Source of the DNA: Myrica gale
Taxonomy: Eukaryota > Streptophyta > Magnoliopsida > Fagales > Myricaceae
Reading direction: 5' to 3'
Assembly: GCA_963930655.1 (NCBI GenBank)
Contig: OZ005617.1
Location: forward strand, 8,000,501 to 8,064,500
DNA: 64,000 nt
The first letter of the stretch is position 1; each line of letters begins with the position of its first letter. Shown piece after piece: positions 22,225 through 32,988 of the stretch. The notes below the pieces were generated by a model. It was not told the origin of the DNA and searched no databases. It saw only the letters and a program-made list of their open reading frames with translations. The translations under genes and the position numbers were made by a program.

Positions 22225-22700
22225 GGTAATATTATTGTTAGTCTCTTAATTATGGATCAATTTCAAACTCGCTCCCTAACTACGAAAACGTTGATTCGCA
22301 TCTTCTAACTTTAAAAAATCATCAATGTAAACCACTCCGTCCAAATCAGCCGTTAAGTCAGACAAAATTACATGTAAAATGATTGAAATAGTCTTTCAAA
22401 GTAATTTTTAAAAATAAATAAATCTTCAAGAGATAAATATATATTACTGAAATAGAGTTTCTATAGTTTTATGTAAAAAAATATGAACCTTTTAAATATA
22501 ATTTTTTTTAATGAATTTTGAAATATTTTTAGTAATTTTGTCTTGAAGTGATATTTTGGTCATTTTATGTGTTTCCGTCTGATTTAACAACTAACTTTGG
22601 ACGGAGGACGTACATTGATATTTTTTAAAGTTAGAAAACGTAAATTGTCCTTTTTATAGTTAATGGGCGAGATTGAAATTGACCCATAGATCGGACGAAC
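22225..22700. mobile_element. Inverted-repeat MULE-like MITE
   Basis: GATCAATTTCAAACTCGC, ACTACGAAAACG and CTTCTAACTTTA on the left are mirrored by TAAAGTTAGAAAACG, TAGTTAATGGGCGAG and ATTGAAATTGACCC on the right. The inner pair CCGTCCAAATCAGCCGTTAA/GACGGAAACAC-like sequence is weaker. Exact ends and the target duplication are not resolved. Confidence 0.6.
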
Positions 22701-22859
22701 TATGATATGACCCCTTACTTTTTGGAATAAATTTTTTGGTGTCCATCCCAAAAACTCAAATCAGATGCAGTGAGAAGACCATATACACTTTATACAACTA
22801 AAATGTTGAGAAGATAAAGACTATTGTTTTTACAAACTAATTCTTATAGTTCATCCTAA

Positions 22860-23500
22860 TCAACGAGTACCCTTTGATCCACGACTATTAAATTGATTTA
22901 GACAAATGAACAAACTTTAATTTTTAAATAAAGCATCGTATATTGAATCGATTATATATTTTGTCATAAGATCACCATATATATCCTTTCATATTTATAT
23001 ATTAATTGATGTAGTTGCAATTTTAATAACATTCATTTGGTACTTTACTTTGGTTGAAGAGACATTTTCTAGACGTCTTATATATATAAAATCTAAAAAA
23101 TAAAAGTAAAAAGTAAGCTGAAGGTAGACACAATATGTCGACCATTTGGTGATTGTAGAGCGTGTCATAGCTAATAGTTACATGACTTCCAAGTAAAAAG
23201 TAAGCTGAAGGTAGACACAATATGTCGACCATTTGGTGATTGTAGAGCGTGTCATAGCTAATAGCTAATAATTAAAGGATCCATAAGGTGAAAGAAAGTT
23301 ACATGACTTCCAAGTAAAATCATAAAATGGCACTAAAATTAAGAATAAAACTAATAATTAAAAATATTACCCACCTACGCCCTTTGATGCCCAATATAGC
23401 TTTTCAAATTAGAATTAATTATATATCTTGTCTTTTTTTCAATTCCCTGATGGCTTTTGTATACGAAAAGGCGTTTTCACATTCTATAAATTGTTATCGG
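22860..23500 (+). promoter_or_regulatory. Promoter block of secreted-protein gene copy 1 (unit B)
   Basis: TATAAA lies at 23485-23490, 102-107 bp before the start codon, followed by a GGCCGGCC palindrome at 23499-23506. The block is shared with 20930-21284, 34325-34583 and 38455-38830. A local direct duplication of about 90 bp (AAAGTAAGCTGAAGGTAGACACA with ACCATTTGGTGATTGTAGAGCG) occurs at 23107 and 23197 in this copy only. Confidence 0.65.
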
Positions 23501-23591
23501 CCGGCCAAAGACTTTTCAAACCAAAAGCGAAAAAGAAAAAGAAAGAATTTCAAAAATTCAAAAGAGGGAGCTAGGGGGTGCCCAGCTAGCT

Positions 23592-24050
23592 ATGGATGCA
23601 AAAGTTTCGAGGGAGCTGCTTATTGTCATGATGATGATTGTATCCATCATGCTTGTACAAGTTTTGGCCAAAGCAGACAACCCTTCAGTTTTCACTTTCT
23701 CTTCCGAGCTTGTTAACGTTGATAAGTCTGATATGATCCCTTCTCTTCCGATCGAGTCTTCGTTTCTTCTTCCCCCTTCTAATGATCATCTCTCTCCGCC
23801 CAAACCATATGATGGAAAATTTCGAAGGAGAAAGGTTGCTAAGAGGAAAAGAACTACATCAAAGAAAAAAACTACATCAAATACAGAAAACACTCCAAAG
23901 ATACCTGATCCTGTTGAGGAATGTAGAAAGAAGTGTAGAGCGAAGCTTGAAAGCGAGAACAAAAGAAAGAAAAAGTTGGGCATAATTAGTTATACTGAAC
24001 TCGAAAATTGTATCCTAGACTGCCTGAAGAAGAAGTTTCCAAGCCCTTAA
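23592..24050 (+). CDS. Small secreted Lys-rich protein with C-terminal CxxxC...CxxxC module, copy 1
   Basis: A single 152-residue coding exon. Residues 1-28 are a clear signal peptide (hydrophobic LLIVMMMIVSIMLVQVLA), cleavage probably around ALAKA. A Ser/Pro-rich linker follows, then a strongly basic stretch (RRRKVAKRKR, near 78-88). The end carries C-x3-C, 24 residues, C-x3-C in a predicted helix-turn-helix setting. This spacing resembles alpha-hairpinin-type peptides (two helices tied by two disulfides), but I do not recognise the family and claim no activity. The basic stretch could be a processing region. The gene lies in a local fourfold duplication and has an intact paralogue at 38918. 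ATG 23592 is the first in frame and gives the signal peptide. Confidence 0.8.
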   Translation: MDAKVSRELLIVMMMIVSIMLVQVLAKADNPSVFTFSSELVNVDKSDMIPSLPIESSFLLPPSNDHLSPPKPYDGKFRRRKVAKRKRTTSKKKTTSNTENTPKIPDPVEECRKKCRAKLESENKRKKKLGIISYTELENCILDCLKKKFPSP

Positions 24051-24062
24051 GCTTTCCATACG

Positions 24063-24385
24063 GTAATAAGCCTTATACCATTCTTTAATTCTCTCTTTGT
24101 TCACCATCAATATTATTTCTCTGATCATTCCATCATATGACTTCAAAATGCTTAGCTAAAAAATGTTGTGGAAGCCGGATCTATATATATTAAACTATGA
24201 TGAAAAATATTGTCCCATATATATCAACGTGGAATATACGACGATAAGTTATTGCAATAAAAGAGAGAAGTCATATTGCAATACAATACGAGATACCCTA
24301 TTTATTGTCTTTCACTCTTTCTACTAATATGACAAATGCATGCAGCAATTAAACTTTCTTATGTGGTTTGTTTCTGTTGTAACAG
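24063..24385 (+). other. Probable 3'UTR intron of copy 1
   Basis: GTAATAAG 12 bp after the stop codon and TTGTAACAG at 24385 bracket 323 bp. Sequence on both sides is conserved in copy 2, whose equivalent interval is shorter. A donor this close to the stop would normally not trigger nonsense-mediated decay. The intron is inferred, not proven. Confidence 0.5.
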
Positions 24386-25098
24386 ATGAAACTAAAAGCG
24401 AAGTCGTTGAATCTAATTATTCGGATGGAAAAGACCAGAAGAATTACAAGCTTTAATTATGAGAATAAAGAATATGTTCTAGAGGTATTAGGAATAAAAA
24501 GGCAACATCGATGTGTATTCTACATTTGGACTTTGTTTGTTATATGGGAAATAGAAATAACTTGTTATATGTTTGTTTAATTTTGTCTTGAGGACGTTAA
24601 TTATATAAATTTAATCCTTTTATTGTAACAATTATAATATTTATTGTGAACAACAAGCAAACAGTAATGGCGTCGCGTCCAAAAGATATCCAAACGAATC
24701 AAACGGTTAAATGTATGTTTGGAGGAAAATAATTGGGAAGACTGAATCATCCCAAGAGGTCAATATTTTTTTGGGACAGAGGTTTTCGACCAAAAAGACA
24801 CATGAACTTTTTGAGTCGGAAAATGTCCGTCGCACATACGTTCCAAAAAACCGACGTGTTTTTGGACAAATTTCTATTGTGAAATAAAGAATCCCTTGCA
24901 AAAATATACCTTTTTGAACGGGTTTATTTTTTCCGTCCCCAAAAAATTAATTAACTACCCACGTATTTCTCGATGGACGCAAAAATCCATCTCCAAATAG
25001 TACTTGACATTTAGGAAGAATTTATCCCAAAATCTCAAATTCGTTGTAGTAACAACACCATATGCACTTTCTACAACTAAAACGCTCAGAAGAGAAGA
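24386..25098 (+). other. 3' flank of copy 1, shared with duplication unit A
   Basis: After a conserved AT-rich 3'UTR-like stretch, 24660-25098 matches 21750-22160 and 22730-22815 (GGCGTCGCGTCCAAAAG, TATACCTTTT, CAACTAAAACGCTCAGAAG). The match ends where the CACTA terminus begins at 25099, so unit A preserves an unoccupied version of this CACTA site near 22816. Confidence 0.6.
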
Positions 25099-26380
25099 CA
25101 CTACAAGAAAAAAATATTTTGGTTGACAAAAAAATTTGTCACCCAAAGTACTAATTTCGACAGCTAAGTTTTTGGGTGACAAAAACAGGTTGTCACCCGG
25201 TTTGTCACCTAGAGTCAGTTAACCAATGTTTTAGGTGACGATTTTCGTGTTCTGTCACTCAAAACAGTTCGAACGGTTTATAAACCCGTCCGAAAGGTTT
25301 GGCGAAATACTGACGAAATTCAAAATCGTTATGCCCAGTATAGTCCATCTGTTCACATGAATTGTTCGAACATTCTCTTTATACGTTCGCACAGCTCATG
25401 CGAACGATTAATCCAATGTGACGAAATACACTTGCCACGCAATAAATGTTCGCACTGTTGTATATCAATGTCCGAACGCGGATGTACATATGTCCGAACG
25501 CATTTGTGAAGACGTCGTCACCGTAGTTTCATTATGACGAAAAATTTTTTGTCATCTGAAAACTCCGTTCGAACCTTTACGTATACAGTTTAGACTCATT
25601 GTACGTTGAAAATGTTTGAACGTCTTGGCGTATCGTGCGGACAGTTTCTTATATTACAGACCGTGAGGATGCGATAGACACCGTTCGGACTAATGAATTT
25701 AAAGTAAAATGTGCGGACAGATAGTTATGCGTGCGCATGCTAGCAACGAAAAAGGTCTGTGCGAACGACATTGAAACACCGTTCGAAAGAATTTCTATAT
25801 ATTTGAATTAATTTAATTAAAATTTATGAAATAATATTAATATAAAAATATTCACTTCTCATAATATAATAAAATATCTACAAATATGCAATCGTTATTA
25901 AAATTAAATAAAATACATAATCGATAAGTACTGATAATGTAGTAAAAATACAATAATCTATCCAAATTTTTGTTTGGGTGTCGAATGAGATTGCATCTGT
26001 CTGATCTACTCTATCAGCTGCTCACGCATTTGCTCCGCCATTAGTTGCATCCTCCGTTCTTGTTGTTCCACTAGGTTCCTTTGCTGCTCCTGCAACATCT
26101 TTTGATTCTCTTCGACTTTTTTCCGTTGCTGCTCCGCCACCATCTTCATCAGTTCTTCGTCTTTCTTCCTTCATCATCTGCAGATGCTCTCGCATCGTCT
26201 ACTCCATATTCTACTCTTGACCAAAAATGCTTCATATTCCAACTGTCTAGCCTTCATCTCCTCAATATGTAATCTTACTCATTCCAATCTCCGAGACAAA
26301 TCAACGAACGATGCTGATGAAGATGATCCAACAAACCGTACTAGACTATGTTTTTACCAAGTAATATGAACAAGATAGTT
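25099..26380 (-). mobile_element. CACTA (En/Spm) 3' end, truncated
   Basis: CACTACAAGAAAAA at 25099 is the typical CACTA terminus. It is followed by subterminal GTGACAAA/TTTGTCACC and CCGTTCGAACG-type repeats up to about 25800. The minus strand at 26340-25990 encodes a Gln/Glu-rich coiled coil like the tail of CACTA ORF products. The second terminus and transposase are missing; a copia LTR interrupts at about 26390. Confidence 0.75.
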
Positions 26381-26389
26381 TACAACCCA

Positions 26390-27536
26390 ATACACTGGCA
26401 ACCGAACCTAGAAGGGGGGTTGAATAGGTTCTCCAAATTTTCAATCGAATTTTCAGTCCTTTTTAAAAATACTGATGCACACTCTCACGAGATTATTAGC
26501 AAACTTCAAGGACACTGCAATTAATTATATACTATGCAGAATTAACAAATCAATATGAACAAGATATTGAATAATATTAATGCTTCAATATGTTCAAGAT
26601 TATCTTTCTTAATCAAAGAAACATATGACTAATAATTGCAATATTAGCACACAATTAACTACGAAATCACAATCAATCAAGATAACACCAAGAGTGATAA
26701 TGAAGAGAAAACTCACTTGAAAGAATCTTTCAAGAGGTAAAACCTCTCCAGGCTCGTACGTCGATTTAAGCGAATCTACTTGAATCTTCAAACTCGGTAC
26801 ACAGTGATCTATAAACTACCCGACACCCCGTTGCTAGTCTCTTGTACCTTACCTAGAATACAACATCCAGCTTCATACCATGCAGGGAACGAGGAACTCC
26901 TCTTCCATTTGAAGTTCTTGATTCCAGAAAGAAAACTCTACAGCCGTGCCAATCTTTCAACACAACCACGTGCAATCAGCGTCTTCACAACTGAAACACT
27001 CAGCCTTGGTAGATCACTAGCAACCTCAGAAGATGCTCTTCTTTGACAAAGTAAATCTTGATGATCGGAATCCAACCCGAGATCCAAGGGAGAAAACAAT
27101 CTCACAAGGTTTGCTCTCAGTTTACTCAGAAATAAACTACATAAGCAGTAACATAGAGTATTTCTTGAAGGCTCTGAAAAGCTTAGGTCTCTTGAATTAC
27201 TTTAGTGACGTTAGGAACAAATGAGGGAAAATGAGTTTTATACTCTAAAGGGTTGAACGGATGGTATTCACGAAGTTTCAAAACTTCTTGAATTTTGAGT
27301 GCATCTGTTAAAACCGTTACAATAGTCTTTCTTCAATTCTGATCAAACTTTGAGTACTTTAAAACATCAAAGCGCCAACTCCGCTTTAGTAAACTATACG
27401 CAGACTTCAATCAAACCTTCACCACTCCCATACAATATGTTGCACCACTAATATTTATCAGGACTTCATTAATCACGGATCTGAGGAATAACTAAGACAC
27501 GTCAAGAAGTTTTACGCCAACTAAAATACATTAACA
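26390..27536 (-). repeat. LTR of an older copia element (minus strand)
   Basis: On the minus strand it starts TGTTAATGTA at 27536, directly after the purine tract AAAGTGGGAG, and ends near CAACCCCCCTTCTAGG, the same kind of end seen in the gag-only copia (CACCCCCCTCTTGGG). Only one LTR of this element remains, so the far boundary is approximate. Confidence 0.6.
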
Positions 27537-28352
27537 ATCTCCCACTTTGGTGAACTTCATGACAAAACTAACTCAATCCCTAATGACATAAGTTCTGTTG
27601 ATCACGACCATAGAACCTATTTACAAAGAAACACACAACCAATACTAAAACATAGGCTAAATACAATTCCTAATATTTTATTAACCTGTATACAACAATC
27701 TCAACAAATACAAAATAACTGACAGAAACATTAGTCCAAATTTAAGTGAGTTTAAACATCAAATCAAATATGGCCACCAACCAGTCAAAAATTCATATGG
27801 AAAATAAAGACAAAGCTAAAAAAAGTTAAGAATTTTACTTTTTCAAACCATAGTGGGTGATTAAACAAGAGTTTTCTTCAGCGAGAATCAAAGATGAGTA
27901 AAAGTGTGTGACACGACACAAGTGAGAGACAAACGACACAAAGAAGAAGATTGAGACAAGGAGAGTGTCGAAAATGATAGGTCAAGAGAGTATGAGTAAC
28001 AACAACTTACCAAACTCAGATATTGAAACATCGTTGAAGTATGAGTAATCTCGCCAATTTCATTTTTCAAGAGATCATTACACTTGTGTCTAATGTGACC
28101 AATTTTTCCACAATGAAAGCAAGTAGGAATAAATCTAGAATCTTTAGTGTTAGAAGAAACATATTTTTTTTTACTAGACTACCTTGTTTACCTTACTAGG
28201 AGGTGCAGGTTCAATGTAATTATTCTTAGATGTCGGCACAAATACCACTTTATCTGAGGATGTAGGAACTGATGTTGAACTCTTGAATCCCAAACCTCTT
28301 TTATTGCTGTGAGACTGACTAACACGAAGTAACTTGTCAAGATTGTTGGTTC
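27537..28352 (-). pseudogene. Gag remnant of the older copia, with zinc knuckle
   Basis: Minus-strand sequence 28352-28060 encodes LDKLLRVSQSHSNKRGLGF and then CFHCGKIGHIRHKC, a C-x2-C-x4-H-x4-C gag knuckle. Frames are broken. No pol sequence lies between this and the purine tract at about 27545. The gag-only copia starts at 28353 and cuts it. Confidence 0.65.
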
Positions 28353-29604
28353 TGTTGGCTTTTGTGCACAATCAAGGTTTTGATGATTTCAATAAATGAA
28401 TAAGTTTATAAAGTGGACATCTTCAAAGACAAAGACGACTTGATAAAAGAGCCAAAGACTTGAAGAAAGAAGAACAAGAAGATGCAAAGTGCTTAAAGTG
28501 AAGATTCAAAACCTTAGGGTATAATCCTTGTAACTCTTTATTTCACATTTGACAAGGATTTGAATCACGCACTTGCATATCTCTCAAAACGTGCATAAAC
28601 CGTTTTACCTTTTATTTGAAAGATTAAAATGGTTTTAAAGGTTTCAAAACACCCCAAATATATTCCTAAACCCTTCATATACTTATGAGAATTAAGCCTT
28701 TAAAATTGAGTGTTTAAAAGTGGTCAAAAACATGTTTTTAAATGAAGCGGTCGATGAACTTTTTGTAGCGGTCGACCTCTACATGAAGCGGCCGATCATT
28801 GACAGCATTCAAATTTATGACCGTTGGGCAACAGCTACTTGAACCGGTCGACCGGTACATGAAGCGGTCGACCGGTACAACGGTAAAATTGTCAAATCGA
28901 CCCCCAACGGCTATAAACGGCTAGTTTTCATATGTGGCCTATAAATACACATCCAAAACGTCTAAAATAAAGAACCAACGACCACATATCATTTGTATAG
29001 CTTGAGAAATATTCTAAACCTTCTTATTTCATATTTCTCATATCATTCACACAAATTGCACTTTCACATCCTTGTCTTTGTGTGAATCAAGAGATAGAGC
29101 TTTCCACTTTTATATCCACTCTTTGAGAGAGTCTTGTTCCTAAATCTTCCTATCTAGAGAGTTGTTTCCTTTAGTGAGGTTGTTCACTAAAGAAGAAGCT
29201 TAGAGAGGGTATATCTCAAGCTTGGGTAGGTTGTGAGTGGTGAGCCCGAAAAACCACTTGGGTGGGTTTGAGTGTTGAGCCCGGGAGAAAACACTTGAAC
29301 GGTTCACTAGCACCCGGAAGCTAGTGTGTAAATCTATTTGAAGAATAGTGGAGAAACCTCAAGGCTCGGTGAAGGAGCTTGAGGGGTGGATGTAGGCAGG
29401 TTTGCAGAACCACCTAAAGATCGAGTGTTTGCTTCTTTTATCCCTACTCCTTACTTTAGCACTTATTTACAGTTCCGCATATTATATACTTGTGCTAAAG
29501 TAGTATCTACTTGCAAACACAACATTGGGGGTTTTAATCGAAAAGTTTAGAAAACCAATTCACCCCCCTCTTGGGTTGCCTTAATCCTGAAACTAGGAAT
29601 ATCA
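28353..29604 (+). repeat. 5' LTR of the gag-only element
   Basis: Contains repeated GAAGCGGTCGACCGGTAC motifs (28743-28885) and a TATAAATA box near 28940. It ends AATATCA before the primer site. Confidence 0.85.
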
Positions 29605-29658
29605 ATTGGTATCGGAGCCTGGTGCTCTTTATACAAGATTTTAACATCTTGAGTTAGA

Positions 29659-31209
29659 ATGGCAACTACAAGCTTCAACACTCAAGTTGAAGGGCTTTCC
29701 ACTCTTAGACCACCATTTTTTGATGGAATTGATTATGCATATTGGAAAGCTAGGATGAAAATTTATCTTCAATCCATCGATTATGATCTATGGTTATGCA
29801 TTTTGAATGGTCCACATATTCCCACAAAGAAAGTTGGAGAGGTTGAAACCCTTAAAAATGAAAATGAATATAGTGACCTAGACAAAAGGAAAATCTCTTT
29901 AAATGCTAGAGCTATGAACATTCTTTATTGTGCTTTAGAGAGAAATGAATTTAATAGAATATCTTCTTGTACAAATGCTAAGGAAATTTGGCATGCTCTA
30001 AAAATTACTCATGAAGGAACAAGTCAAGTTAAAGAGTCAAAAATCAATATGCTTGTTCATAATTATGAATTGTTTAAAATGACACCAGAGGAATCCATTT
30101 CTGTCATGTATACTAGATTTACCACAATTATAAATGCTTTGAATGCACTTGGTAAATCTTATACTAACTCCGATTTGGTGAGAAAAATCCTTAGGTCACT
30201 ACCAAAGGCATGGGAGGCCAAAGTGACCGCTATACAAGAAGCAAAGGATCTCACCAAGCTTCCTCTGGATGAGCTCATTGGATCACTCATGACCCACGAG
30301 ATCCAAATGCTCGAGAATGAAGATGAAAGCAAAAAGAAGATGAGGATCGCTTTCAAATCTTCAACAGTAAAAGATGAGGATGACAAAGAGGAAGACATAG
30401 TCTTAATGACTAGAAAGTTCAAAAACTTCCTCAAGAGCAAGAAAGGAAAGAGAAGCCTCAAATACAAAAAGACATCTTGGAAGGCAAACAAAGAAAGTTC
30501 CTCCTCCTCCTCCTCCTCCTCCGAAGATGGAGAAATAGCCAACATGTGCTTCATGGCATTTGAAGACACTGATGAGGATGATGATGAGGTACACTCTTCC
30601 GATGATGAGCATGAAACTTCTTTTAATGAGGTTCAAAATGCATTTAATGATCTTTTATGTCAATTCGAACTATTAGGTTCAAAATATACATCTTTGAAAA
30701 AGAAACTCATTTTGATCTCAAATGATATTGATTTTTTGAAAAAGAAACTCATTTTGATCTCAAATGATATTGATTTTTTGAAAAATGAGAAAAAGAATCG
30801 AAAGCTAGAAAACGATTTGTTCCAGCAAAAAGCTTTAGAATTTGAAAAGGAGAAAGTTGTTTTGAACAACAAAATTATTTCTCAAAGCAAAATCCTTGAG
30901 AAGTTTACACAAGGAAAGAAATCTTTAGATTTAATTCTTGGTAGTCAAAGATGTGTCTTTGACAAATGTGGCTTAGGCTACAAGCCTTCAATTCACCAAA
31001 AATATTTTAAGAATTATTTTGTGAAGGCTAAATCTTTTAATGCACATACTCAAACATGTCATTTTTGCAATAAAGATGAACATCTTATCTTTGATTGTAC
31101 ATTAAAGAAACTTGGGAGTAAAACTCTCAAGAAAGCATGGGTTCCAAAAGGAACCAAAACTAACATTGAAGGACCCAAGAAGGCTTGGGTACCAAAAATT
31201 ATTTCTTGA
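29659..31209 (+). CDS. gag: Copia gag polyprotein, standalone (516 aa)
   Basis: Residues 1-230 match the UBN2/copia gag pattern (PPFFDGIDYAYWKARM near 18; ILRSLPKAWEAKV near 177). A Lys-rich and Ser-run linker (nine Ser near 281) and acidic patches follow, then a coiled-coil region. The zinc knuckle CHFCNKDEHLIFDC sits near 466. The coiled coil contains a perfect in-frame duplication of KKKLILISNDIDFL (30697-30792). The frame ends on its own stop 40 residues after the knuckle, so it is not a truncated gag-pol. It packages RNA in virus-like particles in this family; here it would act without a self-encoded polymerase. Confidence 0.88.
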   Translation: MATTSFNTQVEGLSTLRPPFFDGIDYAYWKARMKIYLQSIDYDLWLCILNGPHIPTKKVGEVETLKNENEYSDLDKRKISLNARAMNILYCALERNEFNRISSCTNAKEIWHALKITHEGTSQVKESKINMLVHNYELFKMTPEESISVMYTRFTTIINALNALGKSYTNSDLVRKILRSLPKAWEAKVTAIQEAKDLTKLPLDELIGSLMTHEIQMLENEDESKKKMRIAFKSSTVKDEDDKEEDIVLMTRKFKNFLKSKKGKRSLKYKKTSWKANKESSSSSSSSSEDGEIANMCFMAFEDTDEDDDEVHSSDDEHETSFNEVQNAFNDLLCQFELLGSKYTSLKKKLILISNDIDFLKKKLILISNDIDFLKNEKKNRKLENDLFQQKALEFEKEKVVLNNKIISQSKILEKFTQGKKSLDLILGSQRCVFDKCGLGYKPSIHQKYFKNYFVKAKSFNAHTQTCHFCNKDEHLIFDCTLKKLGSKTLKKAWVPKGTKTNIEGPKKAWVPKIIS

Positions 31210-31726
31210 TTCTCTTCTAGGATGGAGCAACAAATGGTACTTGGATGAAACTTGCCTATCAAGAAGGCTTGTGACATTTGAGAACAAATGCTAAGGGGAA
31301 ACCTTTGGTAACATCTAAATCCTTATTTGAGAATAAGTTTTAATTGTTGTTTAAAACTACAAATTGTTCTTATGGATGAAAATTGAATTTTTGAAATTCT
31401 ATCCATGCATTTTCTTTTTGATTGACAAAGGGGGAGAATTATTACATGTCTACATGTTTGTATTCCCTTTGCTTTTAGAATGCATATTTGGGGAGAAATG
31501 TGTCCTTTGTCTTTTTGATGTGACAAAGGGGGAGAAATATGTTAATAGTTTTTATGACTAAATATTCTCCTTTTTAATTGGATTATGTTTTAATTGTATT
31601 ACTCTTTATAAATCCAATGACTACTAATGCTTTGTCTTCAAGTTTTACATGATTGTCCAATTGCAAAAGATAAGGGGAGTCATCCCAAAACTATCACTTT
31701 ATTGTCATCATCAAAAAGGGGGAGAT
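31210..31726 (+). other. 3' leader of the gag-only element
   Basis: Between gag and LTR 2 there are several GACAAAGGGGGAGAA-type purine tracts (near 31427, 31523, 31715). These resemble repeated polypurine tracts and may be left from a deletion of pol. No pol motif is present. Confidence 0.6.
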
Positions 31727-32805
31727 TGTTGGCTTTTGTGCAAAATCAAGGTTTTGATGATTTCAATAAATGAATAAGTTTATAAAGTGGACATCTTCAA
31801 AGACAAAGACGACTTGATAAAAGAGCCAAAGACTTGAAGAAAGAAGAACAAGAAGATGCAAAGTGCTTAAAGTGAAGATTCAAAACCTTAGGGTATAATC
31901 CTTGTAACTCTTTATTTCACATTTGACAAGGATTTGAATCACGCACTTGCATATCTCTCAAAACGTGCATAAACCATTTTACCTTTTATTTGAAAGATTA
32001 AAATGGTTTTAAAGGTTTCAAAACACCCCAAATATATTCCTAAACCCTTCATATACTTATAAGAATTAAGTCTTTAAAATTGGGTGTTTAAAAGTGGTCA
32101 AAAACATGTTTTTAAATGAAGCGGTCGATGAACTTTTTGTAGCGGTCGACCTCTACATGAAGCGGTCGATCATTGACAGCATTCAAATTTATGACCGTTG
32201 GGCAACGGCTACTTGAACCGGTCGACCGGTACATGAAGCGGTCGACCGGTACAACGGTAAAATTGTCAAATCGACTCCCAACGGCTATAAACGGCTAGTT
32301 TTCATATGTGGCCTATAAATACACATCCAAAACCTCTAAAATAAAGAACCAACGACCACATATCATTTGTATAGCTTGAGAAATATTCTAAACCTTCTTA
32401 TTTCATATTTCTCATATCATTCACACAAATTGCACTTTCACATCCTTGTCTTTGTGTGAATCAAGAGATAGAGCTTTCCACTTTTATATCCACTCTTTGA
32501 GAGAGTCTTGTTCCTAAATCTTCCTATCTAGAGAGTTGTTTCCTTTAGTGAGGTTGTTCACTAAAGAAGAAGCTTAGAGATGATATATCTCAAGCTTGGG
32601 TAGGTTGTGAGTGGTGAGCCCGAAAAACCACTTGGGTGGGTTTGAGTGTTGAGCCCGGGAGAAAACACTTGTACGGTTCACTAGCACCCGGAAGCTAGTG
32701 TGTAAAGCTATTTGAAAAATAGTGGAGAAACCTCAAGGCTCGGTGAAAGAGCTTGAGGGGTGGATGTAGGCGGGTTTGCCGAACCACCTAAAAATCGAGT
32801 GTTTG
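31727..32805 (+). repeat. 3' LTR of the gag-only element, truncated
   Basis: Nearly identical to 28353-29431, then stops at GTGTTTGC, where unrelated host-like sequence begins. Confidence 0.85.
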
Positions 32806-32985
32806 CAGACTGCTCTTTTGACAGCCTCAGCTTCTTCCTGGATCTGTCTCCGTCTCCGCCACCGCCATCTTCGTCGTCGCTTCCGCGAGAGCTTGAAGCC
32901 CTCTCGGCCTCGTATGCTTTAAAGTTTTTATGCAAGACGTCCTTTATAAGCTCTTTCCTTAACCTCTTCACTTCCATACTTATGA
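32806..32985 (-). pseudogene. HD-Zip II gene fragment
   Basis: The minus strand encodes ERASSSRGSDDEDGG, then SRKKLRLSKEQSA, the start of an HD-Zip class II homeodomain. It is cut directly after the KEQSA residues by the LTR junction at 32805. Only this exon piece is here, so it cannot make a DNA-binding domain. It was probably carried or exposed by rearrangement. Confidence 0.7.
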
Positions 32986-32988
32986 CAG

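Larger units (their letters stand above)
20930..22830 (+). repeat. Duplication unit A: promoter block without the secreted-protein gene
   Basis: 20930-21284 matches the promoter blocks of the two small-protein genes (TTGGTTGAAG, CATTTTCTAGACATCTTATA, GACAATATGTCG, ATTACCCACCTAA, CTCTTGCATGCTAAA). After CGTTTATGAAACC the coding region is replaced by about 450 bp rich in GTTCGAAC/GTCCGAA motifs. From about 21750 the sequence again matches the 3' flank of gene copy 1 (24660-25000). The unit therefore looks like a duplicate that lost, or never had, the coding exon. A SINE and an inverted-repeat element have inserted in it. Confidence 0.7.
28353..32805 (+). mobile_element. Gag-only copia-type element (TR-GAG-like)
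   Basis: LTR 1 is 28353-29604 (1252 bp, TG...CA). The primer site TGGTATCGGAGC follows at 29607-29618, one base off the usual initiator-Met match. One gag ORF follows, then a purine tract AAAAAGGGGGAGAT before LTR 2 at 31727. LTR 2 is colinear with LTR 1 without visible indels up to 32805, then stops 172 bp early. There is no protease, integrase or RT. This matches the described class of terminal-repeat elements with only a gag domain. Confidence 0.88.

Noticed and set aside
30159..30872. Minus-strand ORFs opposite gag
   Set aside because: They are shadows of the Ser- and Lys-rich codons of the plus-strand gag.
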